NCBI GenBank assembly: GCA_027405735.1 | Contig: JAPEHQ010000010.1 | Span: 248,001 to 312,000 of the forward strand | DNA length: 64,000 nucleotides | Source of the DNA: Mucor racemosus | Lineage: Eukaryota > Mucoromycota > Mucoromycetes > Mucorales > Mucoraceae | Direction: 5' to 3' | Part shown: positions 35,446-47,129 of the stretch, one piece after another | How positions within the stretch are numbered: position 1 is the stretch's first letter | Layout of the letters: each line of letters starts with the position of its first letter | Notes under the pieces: generated by a model | What the model was told of the DNA's origin: nothing | Database searches by the model: none | The model's input: the letters and a program-made list of their open reading frames with translations, nothing else | Position numbers and translations under genes: made by a program

Positions 35446-38400
35446 ACTACGGCCGAACTATGCGTCCCATGGGCATAATGATCTGCACAGATGGGCAGAA
35501 TAAAACATTTTGTGCAGATCATTATGCCCAGATGAGCAGATCAATGAGATCAAGGTTTCTTAGTCAATTCATTAAAGTATATCAATTATAATATAATTAA
35601 TAACAAAGATAATTTGAATGGTTTAAAGCAGATGTGAGTTACTCTGATTCAACAGAATTGCCTTATTGACGAGATATATCAATTTGAAATTTGGGGTTTG
35701 AAAAAGTTCTGCTTATGTTCTTCTTCTTTCGGGGACCAAATGAGAACAACGACAACAACCTGTTTGGTAACACTAAAAGTATTTATGCCTTTGTAAATTT
35801 CTGTTTGTAACAGACAAAATTGACTGATTTAGAGTTATTTTTCTTTTTTCTTCCTTACTCTTTCCTCAGCTCTTTTATTTTGTTTAAAACTACACCAAAA
35901 AAACCAGTATTTTTCATAAACTAAAATTAAGTATCAGGTGCAAGTACATGTTTTTCCCATTGTATATTTGAGAACAAATTATTAACTGTTAATGTTAGGG
36001 CACGTCATAATATTTTTTTCGAACAAAAAAAGCATCCAAGACTTAGTCATTTCGTTCCATTATCTACGTTATAATCGATTCTTTTTTGTTCCAAAGTCCG
36101 TATAAACCTGGAGAAAGACTAGTGATTATAAAAGTATGTATAATATTATTTATTTACTTTGAATGAATGAAGAAACTCTTGTTAATCTATTTAGTTTCTA
36201 AAAAATATTTGTTTCTATTTGGTGGCCAACAGCCAATAAGAGGAAAATAAGATGTTGTCTTGTATACCATTACCAACTATCAAAGGTACATCGAAATCAT
36301 TACTTAGCTTGTTGATTTATTTTAATAATAACCCAATTTCTATAGATCAAAAGTAAAGGCGTATTCATTTCAAAACGCTTGAAACAATTCAATTATGCTA
36401 ATTTACATGGTTTATCAACTCTTGCTCATTCAATTACTATATTTGATTTTAATATTTCATTTATATTGCTAATTGACTCGTTCGTCCATTAGAGTTAACT
36501 CCGCATCTTTGATTAGCGTACCTATAATAACGGTCCATTATTAGCTCATGGTATGTAAAACTATTACAAGGGGCCGTCTAATCTCAAATTTATTTGATTC
36601 AACTACTGATGCTAGACTAGCATCAAAGTAATTGTGCTGAATCGCAATATAAGTAAGGCGTTTTATCAAGTACAATGTTGGCGTTAAATGTATTTCAGTT
36701 AAATTTAACAGATAGAGATATTATGGTTTATGCAGAGATCTATGAATGTGTGATAGAGCTCCGATCTATGAACACAAAAAAACTATCCAAATTGTGATGC
36801 TTCGTCAACCTGTACGAAATTTTTTTGTGACGATACCTGGTGGCTCAAGTATAATTTAGGTATTCAATTGTCAAATGTATCGAAGCAAGATAAAGTTGGT
36901 TAATTGATATAACGGATTATAAATGCAATACCATTTATTTAATGAGTGAATGTAAATATACAGTACAAAGCAGAGCCTACTTTTGAATGAAAATGTCAAT
37001 TATTCTGATTAACATCAATAGGTTCAAAAAGCATAGTTAAGTGCAGTCATTGCTACTAAATCGCATAATTTGGTATGCAGAAAACTCTTGAAGAATTTAC
37101 TCTCTTTTTTGGCAATACTACAAATCATCGTTCAATATGACTAAATATTAATGAATCAGAGAAAATACAACTGGTAAAAAATTGATACCAAATGCATATC
37201 GAGGTCAAGATTGATAAAAAGTGCATTTGTTGTGTAGTGAAAATTGCAAAATTTTGATGGATAGAAATTACAAGGACAAGATGTTGTGTTTTCTTCAGGA
37301 TTTTTTAAAGGGTTTAAAAGCATACTTTATCAAACTTACTTAGGTGTTAAATACTCACCATATGATATTAATATCATCTTGTTTTTCATTCACTAATTGC
37401 TGTATTATTAAAAATCAAGCTTTTCATAGCTTATAACAATGACAATGGGATATTTCTGATTTTAGATCGACATTCATCATAAGGCGGGCTGATGATACGT
37501 TTGATACTACTGTAGATGGAACCAGTCAATTTGATTTATGAAATTTGAATTCAAATACCAAGGAACCATTTTTAAGTACTTAAGTTGGTTCTGGTGAAGC
37601 ATTGAATAAATTGGATCGGGACAAAGATGGTAATAGGTTCCAGTGATGGCCATGTTTATGTTTATGATAATATTGGATAATAGTTAAGAATAAAACTCAA
37701 TGTAAATCACCTCTAGCGCATTAATTATCAAGACTATATTATCGTCAAATAAACTACCACACAATATTAACATGATGTATAAAGATTTACAGTAATAAGC
37801 TTGAATCAAGTGGGTACAGCATTATAAATTCTTGAAAAAGTTCTCAAGTATTATAAAATCTCTTATTTTTAAGACTTACAAGGCTTATAAGCGGAATATT
37901 AATTTAGAAAATTATTTTTGTCCAAATCATCAATTTTGACATTTTTTAATTTTTTTTTTTTTGGTTTTGCAAATCTAGAGTTAATTATACTACCAATTAT
38001 AAAAACAAAAAATATACATATATGCAGAATTTAGTGCTCTATTTGCTCAATAAAAAATAACAAACATTTTTATTACAAAATATTACATGAAAATCCTTTA
38101 ATCAAAAAACCGTTTTTGGGGCAAAAGTACAAAGTTTCATTACTCAACATTTAATATTAAGCTTTTATAAAATTTGTATTAGCTATGGCTACAATTTTCT
38201 CTCACAATGTAGTATATTTAAACGTTGATTTTGGCATCAAAATTTGATTTTTCTGTTTTTTGATGAAAATCATGAGTGTGGGTAAGGATAAAATGAGCCC
38301 CGAAAATGTCCGTTACAAAGTCTGAATTTTCAGACCATACGTGGTTAAATATAAGAAAAGTTTTAAAAAAATTGCTTTTTTATTTAAAACTTAGATATAT

Positions 38401-39838
38401 ACCATAGTATAAGAGACTTAGCCATTCAATCTTGCTATGCTCAATTACGGCCTTGCTCTAAAGGCTCGCTTTTGCAATTTTTTAATGAATTTATAATATG
38501 ACAGCCGGTTTTTCTGGTAGAAAATTTTATGTTTCTATTATAGTAACAGATATTGCCTATTTTATTTAGTTTATGGGTTGATGCGCTGTAATGCTGCTTT
38601 TACGTTGGTTGAAATATGCAATTTACCAAGGTTTTAATTGCGCTGAATAATGTAAAGCCTTGAAAATCCTTTTCTACGTGTGTTGTTTCTCTCTTTTTTT
38701 TGTTTTCGTATTTCAAGGATATTATGTTGTTTACCGTTTGATAAGGCATATCAGACTATCAAGCTGGTATTCTTTTCTTTTATCTGAATAAGCATGCTAA
38801 CGTAAGGGACTAATGTTTTTTATATTAGTAGCTGAGAGTTATATGTAGATAACGATTATTTCTAATACAAATAAAATAAAGACTACAAGCGATTATATCA
38901 CGGAGAACGTAGGGTCTTTATTATTAAGTTAAAAAAGGAAGCCAGGAGCCATCAGGTCCTGGATTCTAAAAGTATTTATACCATCTCAATTCCATTTGGA
39001 TGTCAGGTTCAATATGGAATTGAAATGAGATTTAACATAAATAATAGGCAAAAACCTACAGTAGCAGCCTATATCAGAGACTGATATTTTTATTTAACCG
39101 CATTCTAAGATCAAATATCATTATTTACTACTGTATTGTTGGGCGTATTTCTTGATTACCAGATCAAATTGAAGGCAATGATATTTATATCTATTCAATG
39201 AAAAGCTAGAACTGGCTACAAACTCACGAAATGTTCCAGAAAAGTGATAAATATTATATCAAAATCTATATATGGCATTACCGATATCTATTTCCATAAC
39301 CTCAGTCTTGGTTGTACCCATAATATCATTATATTACCCGAGATGATTGCCGTCTATTACATATACAGTATCCTCATATTGTATATTGAATAAACTCCAC
39401 CTTTTACTCTTGTTCAATTCTTATTGTCCTTGATAAAACAATAAATTTTCAAATGATATAGAAACAAAAATAAAAAAAAGAATTATCTAATGTCTTGTAT
39501 AATAACCATAGTTGTGATTGTAGCTATATTTGAAAATAAACCTTTTCGCAGCTGACAATTGTGAACTAAAATAGTAGTAAGTTTAAAGAAGGTTAATTTG
39601 TTTAAACTTTATGTGTGATACAGTAACATATACGTATAATCTTAGATTTGGCCTGCATATAAATTTAGGCAGTAAGTGTTATTTAAGTTTATGCTCGAGC
39701 AAAAATCATTGTTGCTGTAAACATTATAGCTATAAACATATTTACAAATGATGATAATCATAAATATATTGGCTTTTGCATGTATTGCTCAACATCAACA
39801 ATGTATTGAACTGTATTATTACTGTCTATAATCTATAC

Positions 39839-39914
39839 TGATTTATCAGAATATGTTTAGGTTAAATAAAAACTAGAAATTTAATGAAGTAAAGAGATAT
39901 TGTTTACTGGAATG
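39839..39914 (-). mobile_element. L1 LTR fragment (left part of the interrupted target LTR)
   Basis: The first 76 bp of a minus-strand L1 LTR, from TGATTTATCAG to GGAATG. GAATG is the target site of the gag element that follows; the rest of this LTR lies inverted at 45,190-45,457. Confidence 0.75.
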
Positions 39915-40291
39915 TGATGTATTATTCTTAAACCTGATCATGTCAAATCCAAAAAAGTAAACAATAACAGACCCGGAACCGGAAGTTCCTTAATTAAATA
40001 TTAACTATACCATGATCCTAAAAGCATGGTATAGAAGCATGGTATAGAAGCATGGTATAGAAGCATGGTATAGAAGCATGATACAAAAGCATGATACTCC
40101 AGTGCGATATTCCAACATGATATACCAACATAACACATTACTACTAAATAACATCTAAACTACCTTATCACATCATTAATTCCCCAAATCAAATAGTATA
40201 TAAACCCTATTAATTTCATTCCAATAAAGGATATCTCTTTACTTGATTAAATTTCTAACTTTATTCAACTTAAACATATTTTGATAAATCA
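39915..40291 (+). mobile_element. 5' LTR of the L1 gag retroelement
   Basis: 377 bp from TGATGTATTATTCTTAA to TTTGATAAATCA. It contains four tandem copies of a 13-bp unit (AGCATGGTATAGA), a TATA-like 'agtatataaacc' (about 40,195-40,206) and 'ccaataaagg' downstream, as expected of an LTR promoter and polyadenylation region. Confidence 0.85.
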
Positions 40292-40880
40292 TTTTTTAAT
40301 CACACAAGAATCTCTTTGTTTACCTGGTTCTGAAACTTTATACATGGCTTCCAATACAAGAAATTCGAGTCAATCGACTGTCGGACGTAACGCTGGTCAA
40401 GCAGACAATTCCCCTTCTCAATCATCGACTTCCATACCTATGGATATAGATGAAGCTAATGAAAACGATGATATTCGGGAGAATACATCTGACAATACTA
40501 ATAATGATGTTCGGGAGAGCACGTTAAATATTAGTAATGATGTTCGGGAGAACACACTAAATACTAGTAATAATGATGATACTCGGGAGAGTACATCCAA
40601 TAATAACTGGATGGACAGTATTCATGATAATACTACAACACCAGGTTATTCATCTCACGTACCACTTGGTAACAATGAAGAAACTTTTAGTAATATTAAC
40701 AACAAATTACTCACAAATTTAAAAGCAAACAGAGAATTTGCAACTTCTATTAATAGCGCAGGACGTTTAACACTGATCAATGAAATTGAGAGATTAAAGC
40801 TTGCAGTGTTCAGAGCTACCATTAATAATCTTGCTTGTCCCAGAAAATCAGTATCTGAAGGTACTCTTGAGGCCGTTATA

Positions 40881-42517
40881 CAGTGAGTCGCAAAACTCTT
40901 TCAATGATTTGGAAATTTGAATGAAAATAACCATAACTTTCTCATTTTCAATCGGAGATACACTAAATTTCTATTTTAAATAATTCAAACGTTTTTAAAT
41001 TATTTTCAAAAAGTCCGATCTAATTAATTAAAGTTCCGCAAAAACTATGCAAGTTTAAAAAAAGGTACATCATTGAAAGGGTTTTGCACGCATTATCAAA
41101 AAAAAATTGAAGCTTATTTAAATGCAGTCAATAATCAATACCGTAACCTTTTGCTTTAATACAAGCTTTTACACGATGAGGCATACTCGAAATAACTTTT
41201 TGATATTCCCCAACTGTTATGTTGTCATACCAAATATCTTGAGTTCTGTCCCAAATATCATTCATCCTTTTTGGGGATGTATCGTATTCGTTTAGGCGGA
41301 TTTTCAATAACCTCCACATATTTTCAATGGGATTAAGGTCTGGAAATTGCGCTGGCCATAACATTACTTCATATTTTTTTGTTTTGAAGTCTTCTTTCAT
41401 TAAATTAGAGGTGTGCTTAGAATCGTTGTCTTGTTGAAGGATAACCTAATTACGACGCAACTTCAATTTTTGACACATATCGTCAATCGATTTTTCCAAA
41501 TCATCATCAATAATAGTTCTGTATAGGTTGGAGTTCATATTACCTTCGACCTTGGACAACCAAACGACACCAGACCAAGAAATAGAGCTCCAAATCATGA
41601 TTCGACCATCTCCATTTTTTCTTGTTTTTTGGTATGCTTAGGTTTTATCTCCTCGCTGTCTCTTTTCCAGCACCAAATTCGATCATCGGAGTTAAAACAA
41701 TTAATTCTAGCCTCATCAGTAGATATAACACGCTTTCAGTCATCCAAAATCCAATCAATTCTGTTTTTACATCAGCGGAGGCGATCCTTTGCATTTTCAT
41801 CACTAATTTCTGGCTTTTTTATCTTAGGTAATGCGCCTAAACCATTATCCCGAAGAGCCCTAGTACATTATTCGCACTGCCATTAACGTGTACATTACGA
41901 TGAAGCTCTTTTTTGGCTTGTACCGCATTATCCAAGCCACCTTTGGTGATTTTATGGACACAATATCTCATATCCGCAGTAGTCAGCTTAGATGGTCGGT
42001 CTCCTTTAAGTTTTTCTCGGTCAGGACAGGCCTTTTTTCCAATACGACATACTGTGGCTTGACTAACAGCTACATGAAGAGCAATTTCCGATACGGTATG
42101 GCCTGAATTTAACAGAGAGATAACGTCATTACGTTTGGCATCCGATACAGTTTTTATCTTGATGATTTTGCTTGAAACTACTGGTAAAAAAGGCAGGGTA
42201 AAAGTTGAAAAACATCTCATATATTTTCTGCATATTTCTCTGTTTTATAAGATATCCAGCGTTAATGTACAAGTTAGGGGTTACAAAATTGTAATTTTAA
42301 GCCTGTGCGTGCAAAACCCTTTCAATGATGTACCTTTTTTTAAACTTGCATAGTTTTTGCGGAACTTTAATTAATTAAATCGGACTTTTTGAAAATAATT
42401 TAAAAACGTTTGAATTATTTAAAATAAAAATTTAGTGTATCTCCGATTGAAACTGAGAAAGTTATGGTTATTTTCATTCAAATTTCCAAATCATTGAAAG
42501 GGTTTTGCGACTCACTG
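40881..42517 (-). mobile_element. Tc1/mariner DNA transposon with long terminal inverted repeats
   Basis: 1,637 bp bounded by CAGTGAGTCGCAAAAC and its inverse, flanked by TA (40,879-40,880 and 42,518-42,519), the Tc1/mariner target duplication. The inverted repeats are about 210 bp and differ at about five sites. Each one starts and ends with inverted copies of GCAAAACCCTTTCAATGAT, an IR/DR-like arrangement. The transposase gene is on the minus strand and broken. Confidence 0.92.
41128..42220 (-). pseudogene. Tc1/mariner transposase, broken
   Basis: The N-terminal part (42,220-41,837) has a helix-turn-helix: DVISLLNSGHTVSEIALHV … ATVCRIGKK. The middle keeps the first catalytic Asp context (STDEARINCF), then accumulates stops. 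The second Asp context (QQDNDSKHTS) is open but follows an in-frame stop. The C-terminal part (41,400-41,128) has the Tc1 signature WPAQFPDLNPIENMW with the third acidic residue, and ends GYGIDY. Functional enzymes cut and paste at TA sites; this copy cannot make a full protein without readthrough, though its ends could be used in trans. Confidence 0.88.
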
Positions 42518-43177
42518 TAGCAGATTTAAAAATGGCCAAAAAAAACCTATCAACTTATCTTTAGTAATGAAAGTACATTAGTACCCAGTAAAATACCATA
42601 TTTTCAATGGAAAGGTCACCAGTTTCATAGGCGTCGTGTCATATTTGCAACGCCTAATAATTGTTTAGATCACTTTGAATTAGTAATGAATGCTTATCGT
42701 CTTTCAATTAATGATAATTGGGAAAGAATTGTACCTGCTAAATTGTCCACTGGAATGGCTAAATGGTACGCAAAGCTAATCAATAACAACGGTAGATTAA
42801 CATGGAATGAATTTCGTGCAGCTGTTATAAATAAATATGGCAAATCAGTCAAAGATATGAAAGATGAAGCTAGAGAAAAGCTAAAGAGTTTATTATACGA
42901 TAAAAATGGATCTTTTACCAAATTCATAGAAAAGTTCCAAAAACTACGTTTTCAAGCGGATATCCAAGACGAGGATTGTCTAATTCGATATCTAATCGAA
43001 TCTTTGCCTAATAATTTAGCAAATCATACTAAGTTTTGCTTAAAGACAAACAAGGATAGAGAGTCTGTCACAATAGACTTAGTCATTACAAAGGTCAAAG
43101 CAATTTACAATGCTCTTTTTAAAGACAAATGGAAAATGGAAAGAGCATCTTACTCAACCCCAAACGGTTTTCAATAA

Positions 43178-45189
43178 CAACAATGACAGTATCAGCCATA
43201 AAAAAGCGTAAACCTATACACATTTTCAATTTAGCCTATATACATACTAGATATAAATAAACAATTTACAGTTTGAAATTAGTAAACAAGTTGTAAAAAA
43301 AGAAAGAAAATAATAATAAAAATTGGATTTACTGCAAATAATATCGAAATTCCTCTTAAAATCACATCAATATATACTGGTTTTTATTTAAGATATTAAC
43401 ATCTCTAGTATCATAGATGTCATTGGTATGGTTAAATTATATAAAAATAGATATTACTAGCCACGACAATAACAAAAAAATACATCACATATAGCATTGA
43501 TCATTTTTCAAAACAAAAGCTAGCCTTACGATTGTGCTTAACATATAATCAATATTAGCTCAAAAGAGCAATTCCAAACTTTATCTATCACAAACAAGGA
43601 TTATCCTTGATTTTACCAAGTTTATAACGTTTAATTTTGGAACCATAGGTTGCCAACAGAAAAGAACTTACATATCATTTTGGTATTATCATTATGAGAT
43701 ATTTTATTTGTTATGTCGCTGAATTCACGACTTTACAATGTCATTCACAATACATCTCATATTAATAGTATCCTGACAAAAGAAAATTTCATCATATTCA
43801 CCAAATTACAGCGTTCATTCGTTAATCCCATCTTTCAGCTACAAATTTACACAAAATAGCCTTTGTTTTAATATTAAATCAGAAGCACCTGATCAATGCT
43901 TGCGCGTATTTAGTATTTATTACACATGTCTTATTTTGGTTTTGTTGCTCCTCAACTTTCCTCTACTGGAAGACGTTATGGCCTTGCCTAGCGTGAGCTT
44001 TAAGCAGTAGTAGTATATGCTTTTATAGAATTTTCATAGATTATGCGTTAAAAAAGTTTCATATATTCCTGAATAATCGTGGCCAATTGTACCCAAATTC
44101 TTAAACAGAACACATTTACACATTGAAAATCCTTACGAAATTTAAATTTAAACATACTTTGAATGCTATCATCATCATACATACTAATAATGTTGAAAAT
44201 ATTCTCGCTGATTACACAATTTATCGCATCTTTGCACATGGTACAAAGAGGCTGAGGGGGAGTGGTCCTCTAGCTATAAAAGCTACAGCTATAGTGTGAA
44301 CTATTAATTTAATTGAATCAATAAACATGATAGACCATAGCAATTAAACAATACGGCAATTTTGATGTATATAATTGCCAAAAACATCATCATTTCTGAA
44401 AACAATAGTGGCATTAGCAACACAAACATTTATAACAGCATAAGAAGCACAAAACAATAGTAGTAGAAATAACATTATATTCATAAATACAAATAATACA
44501 ATAATAGCAGTAAATAATGATAATGGCATAGCAAAAAAGCAAATGCATAATTAGCTTAACAAATCAACATAAATCTGACGTTAAGCGCAAGACAGAAGAA
44601 AAAATTACCTACTTGCTTAAACATATATAACCATTCGAAGGTTAAGAAGTAGGGATAAAAAACTAAAACAAACATACATAATATAGCAATCATTATTACA
44701 TGATAGTTATTCAAACATATGTATCATATTTATTATGATATAGATTGTACAAGACTTAATTCAAACGCTTACATGATAGGTACCACAATAAGCAATCTGA
44801 CTGATTTCAATACAAAAGAAATCTTTTAAATATATTAGTGGCCAATGGAAGGTTCTATTAAACAATTTGTACATTGATAGACAAACTAAAACCACGATTC
44901 AGCAAGAACGTTGATCTGCCTTTTCCTTAAAAAGTACATTTAATATTTTTCCATACATACATCAGTATATTTGGTTTTTCTAATGTATAGAGGTTTTTAC
45001 TGGCGATTCAAACAACTACCAATTCAACAACTTTACGTCAATATATCAAGACACAATTTTACTTTTTCTTTTCTTTTTCTTTTTTTTTTCACGGTTTATC
45101 ACTCAACATCACGAACACTTCTTATCAAGAGGTGCAATTTCTATGGTTTCCGCTAACAAACATACTGTTTCCAAGCTGGTGCGGGGTAA
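43178..45189. other. Non-coding internal region of the gag retroelement
   Basis: About 2 kb between gag and the 3' LTR where a pol gene would be expected. No frame shows protease, reverse transcriptase, RNase H or integrase motifs. It ends in 'ggtgcggggtaa' just before the LTR, a short purine-rich tract that may be the second-strand primer. Confidence 0.6.
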
Positions 45190-45457
45190 TGATGTATTAT
45201 TCTCAAACTGGATCATGTCAAATCCAAAAAAGTAACCAATAACAGACCCAGAACCGGAAGTTCCTTAATTAAATATTAACTATACAATGCTCCTAAAAGC
45301 ATGGTATAGAAGCATGGTATAGAAGCATGATACTCCAGTGCGATATTCCAACATGATATACCAACATCACACATTACTATTAAATAACATCTAAACTACC
45401 TTATTACATTATTAATTCCCCAAATCAAATAGTCTATAAACCCTATTAATTTCATTC
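45190..45457 (+). mobile_element. Truncated L1 LTR (inverted remainder of the target LTR)
   Basis: Starts TGATGTATTATTC and stops at 'ttaatttcattc'. That breakpoint is the same LTR coordinate where the fragment at 39,839-39,914 ends (GGAATG read on the other strand). Its two tandem AGCATGGTATAGA units differ in number from the 5' LTR. Confidence 0.75.
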
Positions 45458-45795
45458 TGATTTATCAAAATATATTTAAGTTAAATAAAGCTAGAAATTT
45501 AATCAAGTAAAGAGATATCGTTTATTGAAGTGAAATTAATAGGGTTTATAGACTATTTGATTTGGGGAATTAATAAAGTAATAAGGTAGTTTAGATGTTA
45601 TTTAGTAGTAATGTGTTATGTTGGTATATCATGTTGGAATATCGCACTGGGGTATCATGCTTTTGTACCATGCTTCTATACCATGCTTTTAGGAGCATGG
45701 TATAGTTAATATTCAATTAAGTAACTTCCGGTTCCGAACCTGTTATTGTTTACTTTTTTGGATTTGACATGATCTGGTTTAAGAATGATACATCA
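45458..45795 (-). mobile_element. Full-length L1 LTR in inverted orientation
   Basis: 338 bp from TGATTTATCAAAA to ATGATACATCA, the reverse of the 5' LTR at 39,915, directly abutting the truncated LTR and forming a large palindrome with it. The right flank TATAA compares with TATAC left of 39,839, a likely 5-bp duplication with one change. Confidence 0.8.
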
Positions 45796-46228
45796 TATAA
45801 TAATAAAAGCAAATGTAATTTAAAAGCCCATTATTCCAGTAAGAAATGCAATGAGATTTTGAGAACAGCACGATGCTCATGTACAGACCAATTTGTGCTC
45901 ATATAATCAGCTAATTATGCTCATGGTCAGATTCTATTATTATGCACAAATAGGGATAATGATATGCTTCTGGGCAATTCTACTACTATTATGCACACAT
46001 GGGATTCATATCATGCACACATGGGATTCATATCATGCACACGGACAAAATCTATAATTCTGCACATACAGGTTTTTTGTTGTGTTCGTTTGCAGTTTCT
46101 TTTGTTGTGCTCATGTCCATCTTGTTATCTTTTTAACCATATTCAGTGGGCACAACAGCTCAGGCTATATTGTGCAGCCCACCTGGGTACAACAGAAATA
46201 TCTTATACAGTACAGGTCGGCCGTAGTG

Positions 46229-46591
46229 CTTTTATATATAAATCCATTAAATTTGTGATTTTATGTACTTTTTTTGAATTCGGCTGTATCATCTTATACT
46301 TTTCAAGTTAAATCCGTTATTAGGCTAATAATGAGGTACGTTGCATTTATGCTTTACTTAAAATAAGCCTTTAAATAATTAATAGCAATACAGTTGAACC
46401 TTAATTTTTGTATGAAATTTCGTTACCTGCATCTTATAGCTGCTTGGGATATTTAAACAGCCGCGTCCGGGCTGTCCGGTAATTTTTTCTAGAGATTTAA
46501 AGCTTGGAAATATTATTAGATGGCCGCTTCCGGAGAGTGTTCGGCTTTTTTTGGAAGAGTGACCATTGATAAAAATATAAATCATATACTA
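46229..46591. other. Spacer between T4 and R2
   Basis: About 360 bp. The section 46,440-46,560 is unusually G+C-rich for this window ('ccgcgtccgggctgtccgg'), suggesting a remnant of a different element; not identified. Confidence 0.35.
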
Positions 46592-47129
46592 TGCTGTATG
46601 CCAAAAGTACCATACTGTATGTTATCACTTTCTACAGTATCAATACGTACATCTTACAACCTATTGACTACGACATGCATTGAAGTACAAAGTCTGGATA
46701 TCGGATATAAAAAATCCGTAGCATACTAAGTTTAATCTAGTAATTACCAAGAACGCTTGGACCTCAATTATGACACCATATTATTTCATCCAATTGGTTA
46801 ATCAATCAAGTAGCTATCAAATCAACATCCAAGCACATTTAGTACAGCATCGAAACAAGGCAACTCACAAGCTCTGTAAAAACGGTTAAATTATGATTGA
46901 TCCGGTTCAATCCATAGACTACTATCAAACAAATCTAATGGTTCAATAGTATCTTAAATTACATCTCAAGATATCAATATCAAATCAATAATACAAAAGG
47001 CCATACTTTTATATTTAGATAAACGATATCTTGTTTTTACTATACAGCTGAAGAACTTATTTATTGCTCATTCTCTTTTAATTGTATTCTTTTTTAAGTA
47101 TTATTTATCAAACCTGAAAATATGCGACA
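46592..47129 (+). mobile_element. R2 LTR, uninterrupted copy
   Basis: From TGCTGTATG to ATATGCGACA, about 538 bp, co-linear with the R2 halves at 901-1,192 and 6,695-7,024. It supplies the empty site (ggttaatcaatcaag) for the T1/T2 insertion. Flanks (TACTA left, AGGCT right) do not match, so either end could be recombinant. Confidence 0.7.

Larger units (their letters stand above)
40344..43177 (+). pseudogene. Retrotransposon gag gene, split by a Tc1/mariner copy and frameshifted
   Basis: The first part (40,344-40,880) is an Asn/Ser/Asp-rich leader with degenerate repeats (…DVRE.T.NISN…), then a helical stretch. The second part (from 42,520) reaches the Retrotrans_gag-like domain: STGMAKWYAKLINNNGRLTW, EFRAAVINKYG, and a following helical region, ending at 43,177. 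A 1.6-kb DNA transposon sits between them. After it, an eight-A run (about 42,537) puts the downstream part one base out of frame. No zinc knuckle, protease, reverse transcriptase or integrase follows. Gag proteins build the retroelement particle; this copy is broken. Confidence 0.8.
35446..46228 (+). mobile_element. T element, copy T4, carrying nested insertions
   Basis: The left end is ACTACGGCCGAACTATG and the right end GGTCGGCCGTAGTG, inverted. Compared with T2 and T3 it has about 1.2 kb of extra internal sequence (about 36,356-37,585), part of which is shared with T5. The WD40-like exon remnant is at 37,582-37,680 with a deletion. The L1 retroelement complex (39,839-45,795) is inserted at 'aatctata', which is continuous in T3 (near 23,460). 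Confidence 0.7.

Noticed and set aside
40021..40085. Tandem 13-bp repeats that could suggest a CRISPR-like array
   Set aside because: Head-to-tail copies without spacers inside an LTR; an ordinary tandem expansion that varies between LTR copies.
46379..46585. Frame in the G+C-richer spacer near 46.5 kb, considered as a transposase remnant
   Set aside because: No catalytic or DNA-binding motif could be seen and the stretch is too short to support a call.
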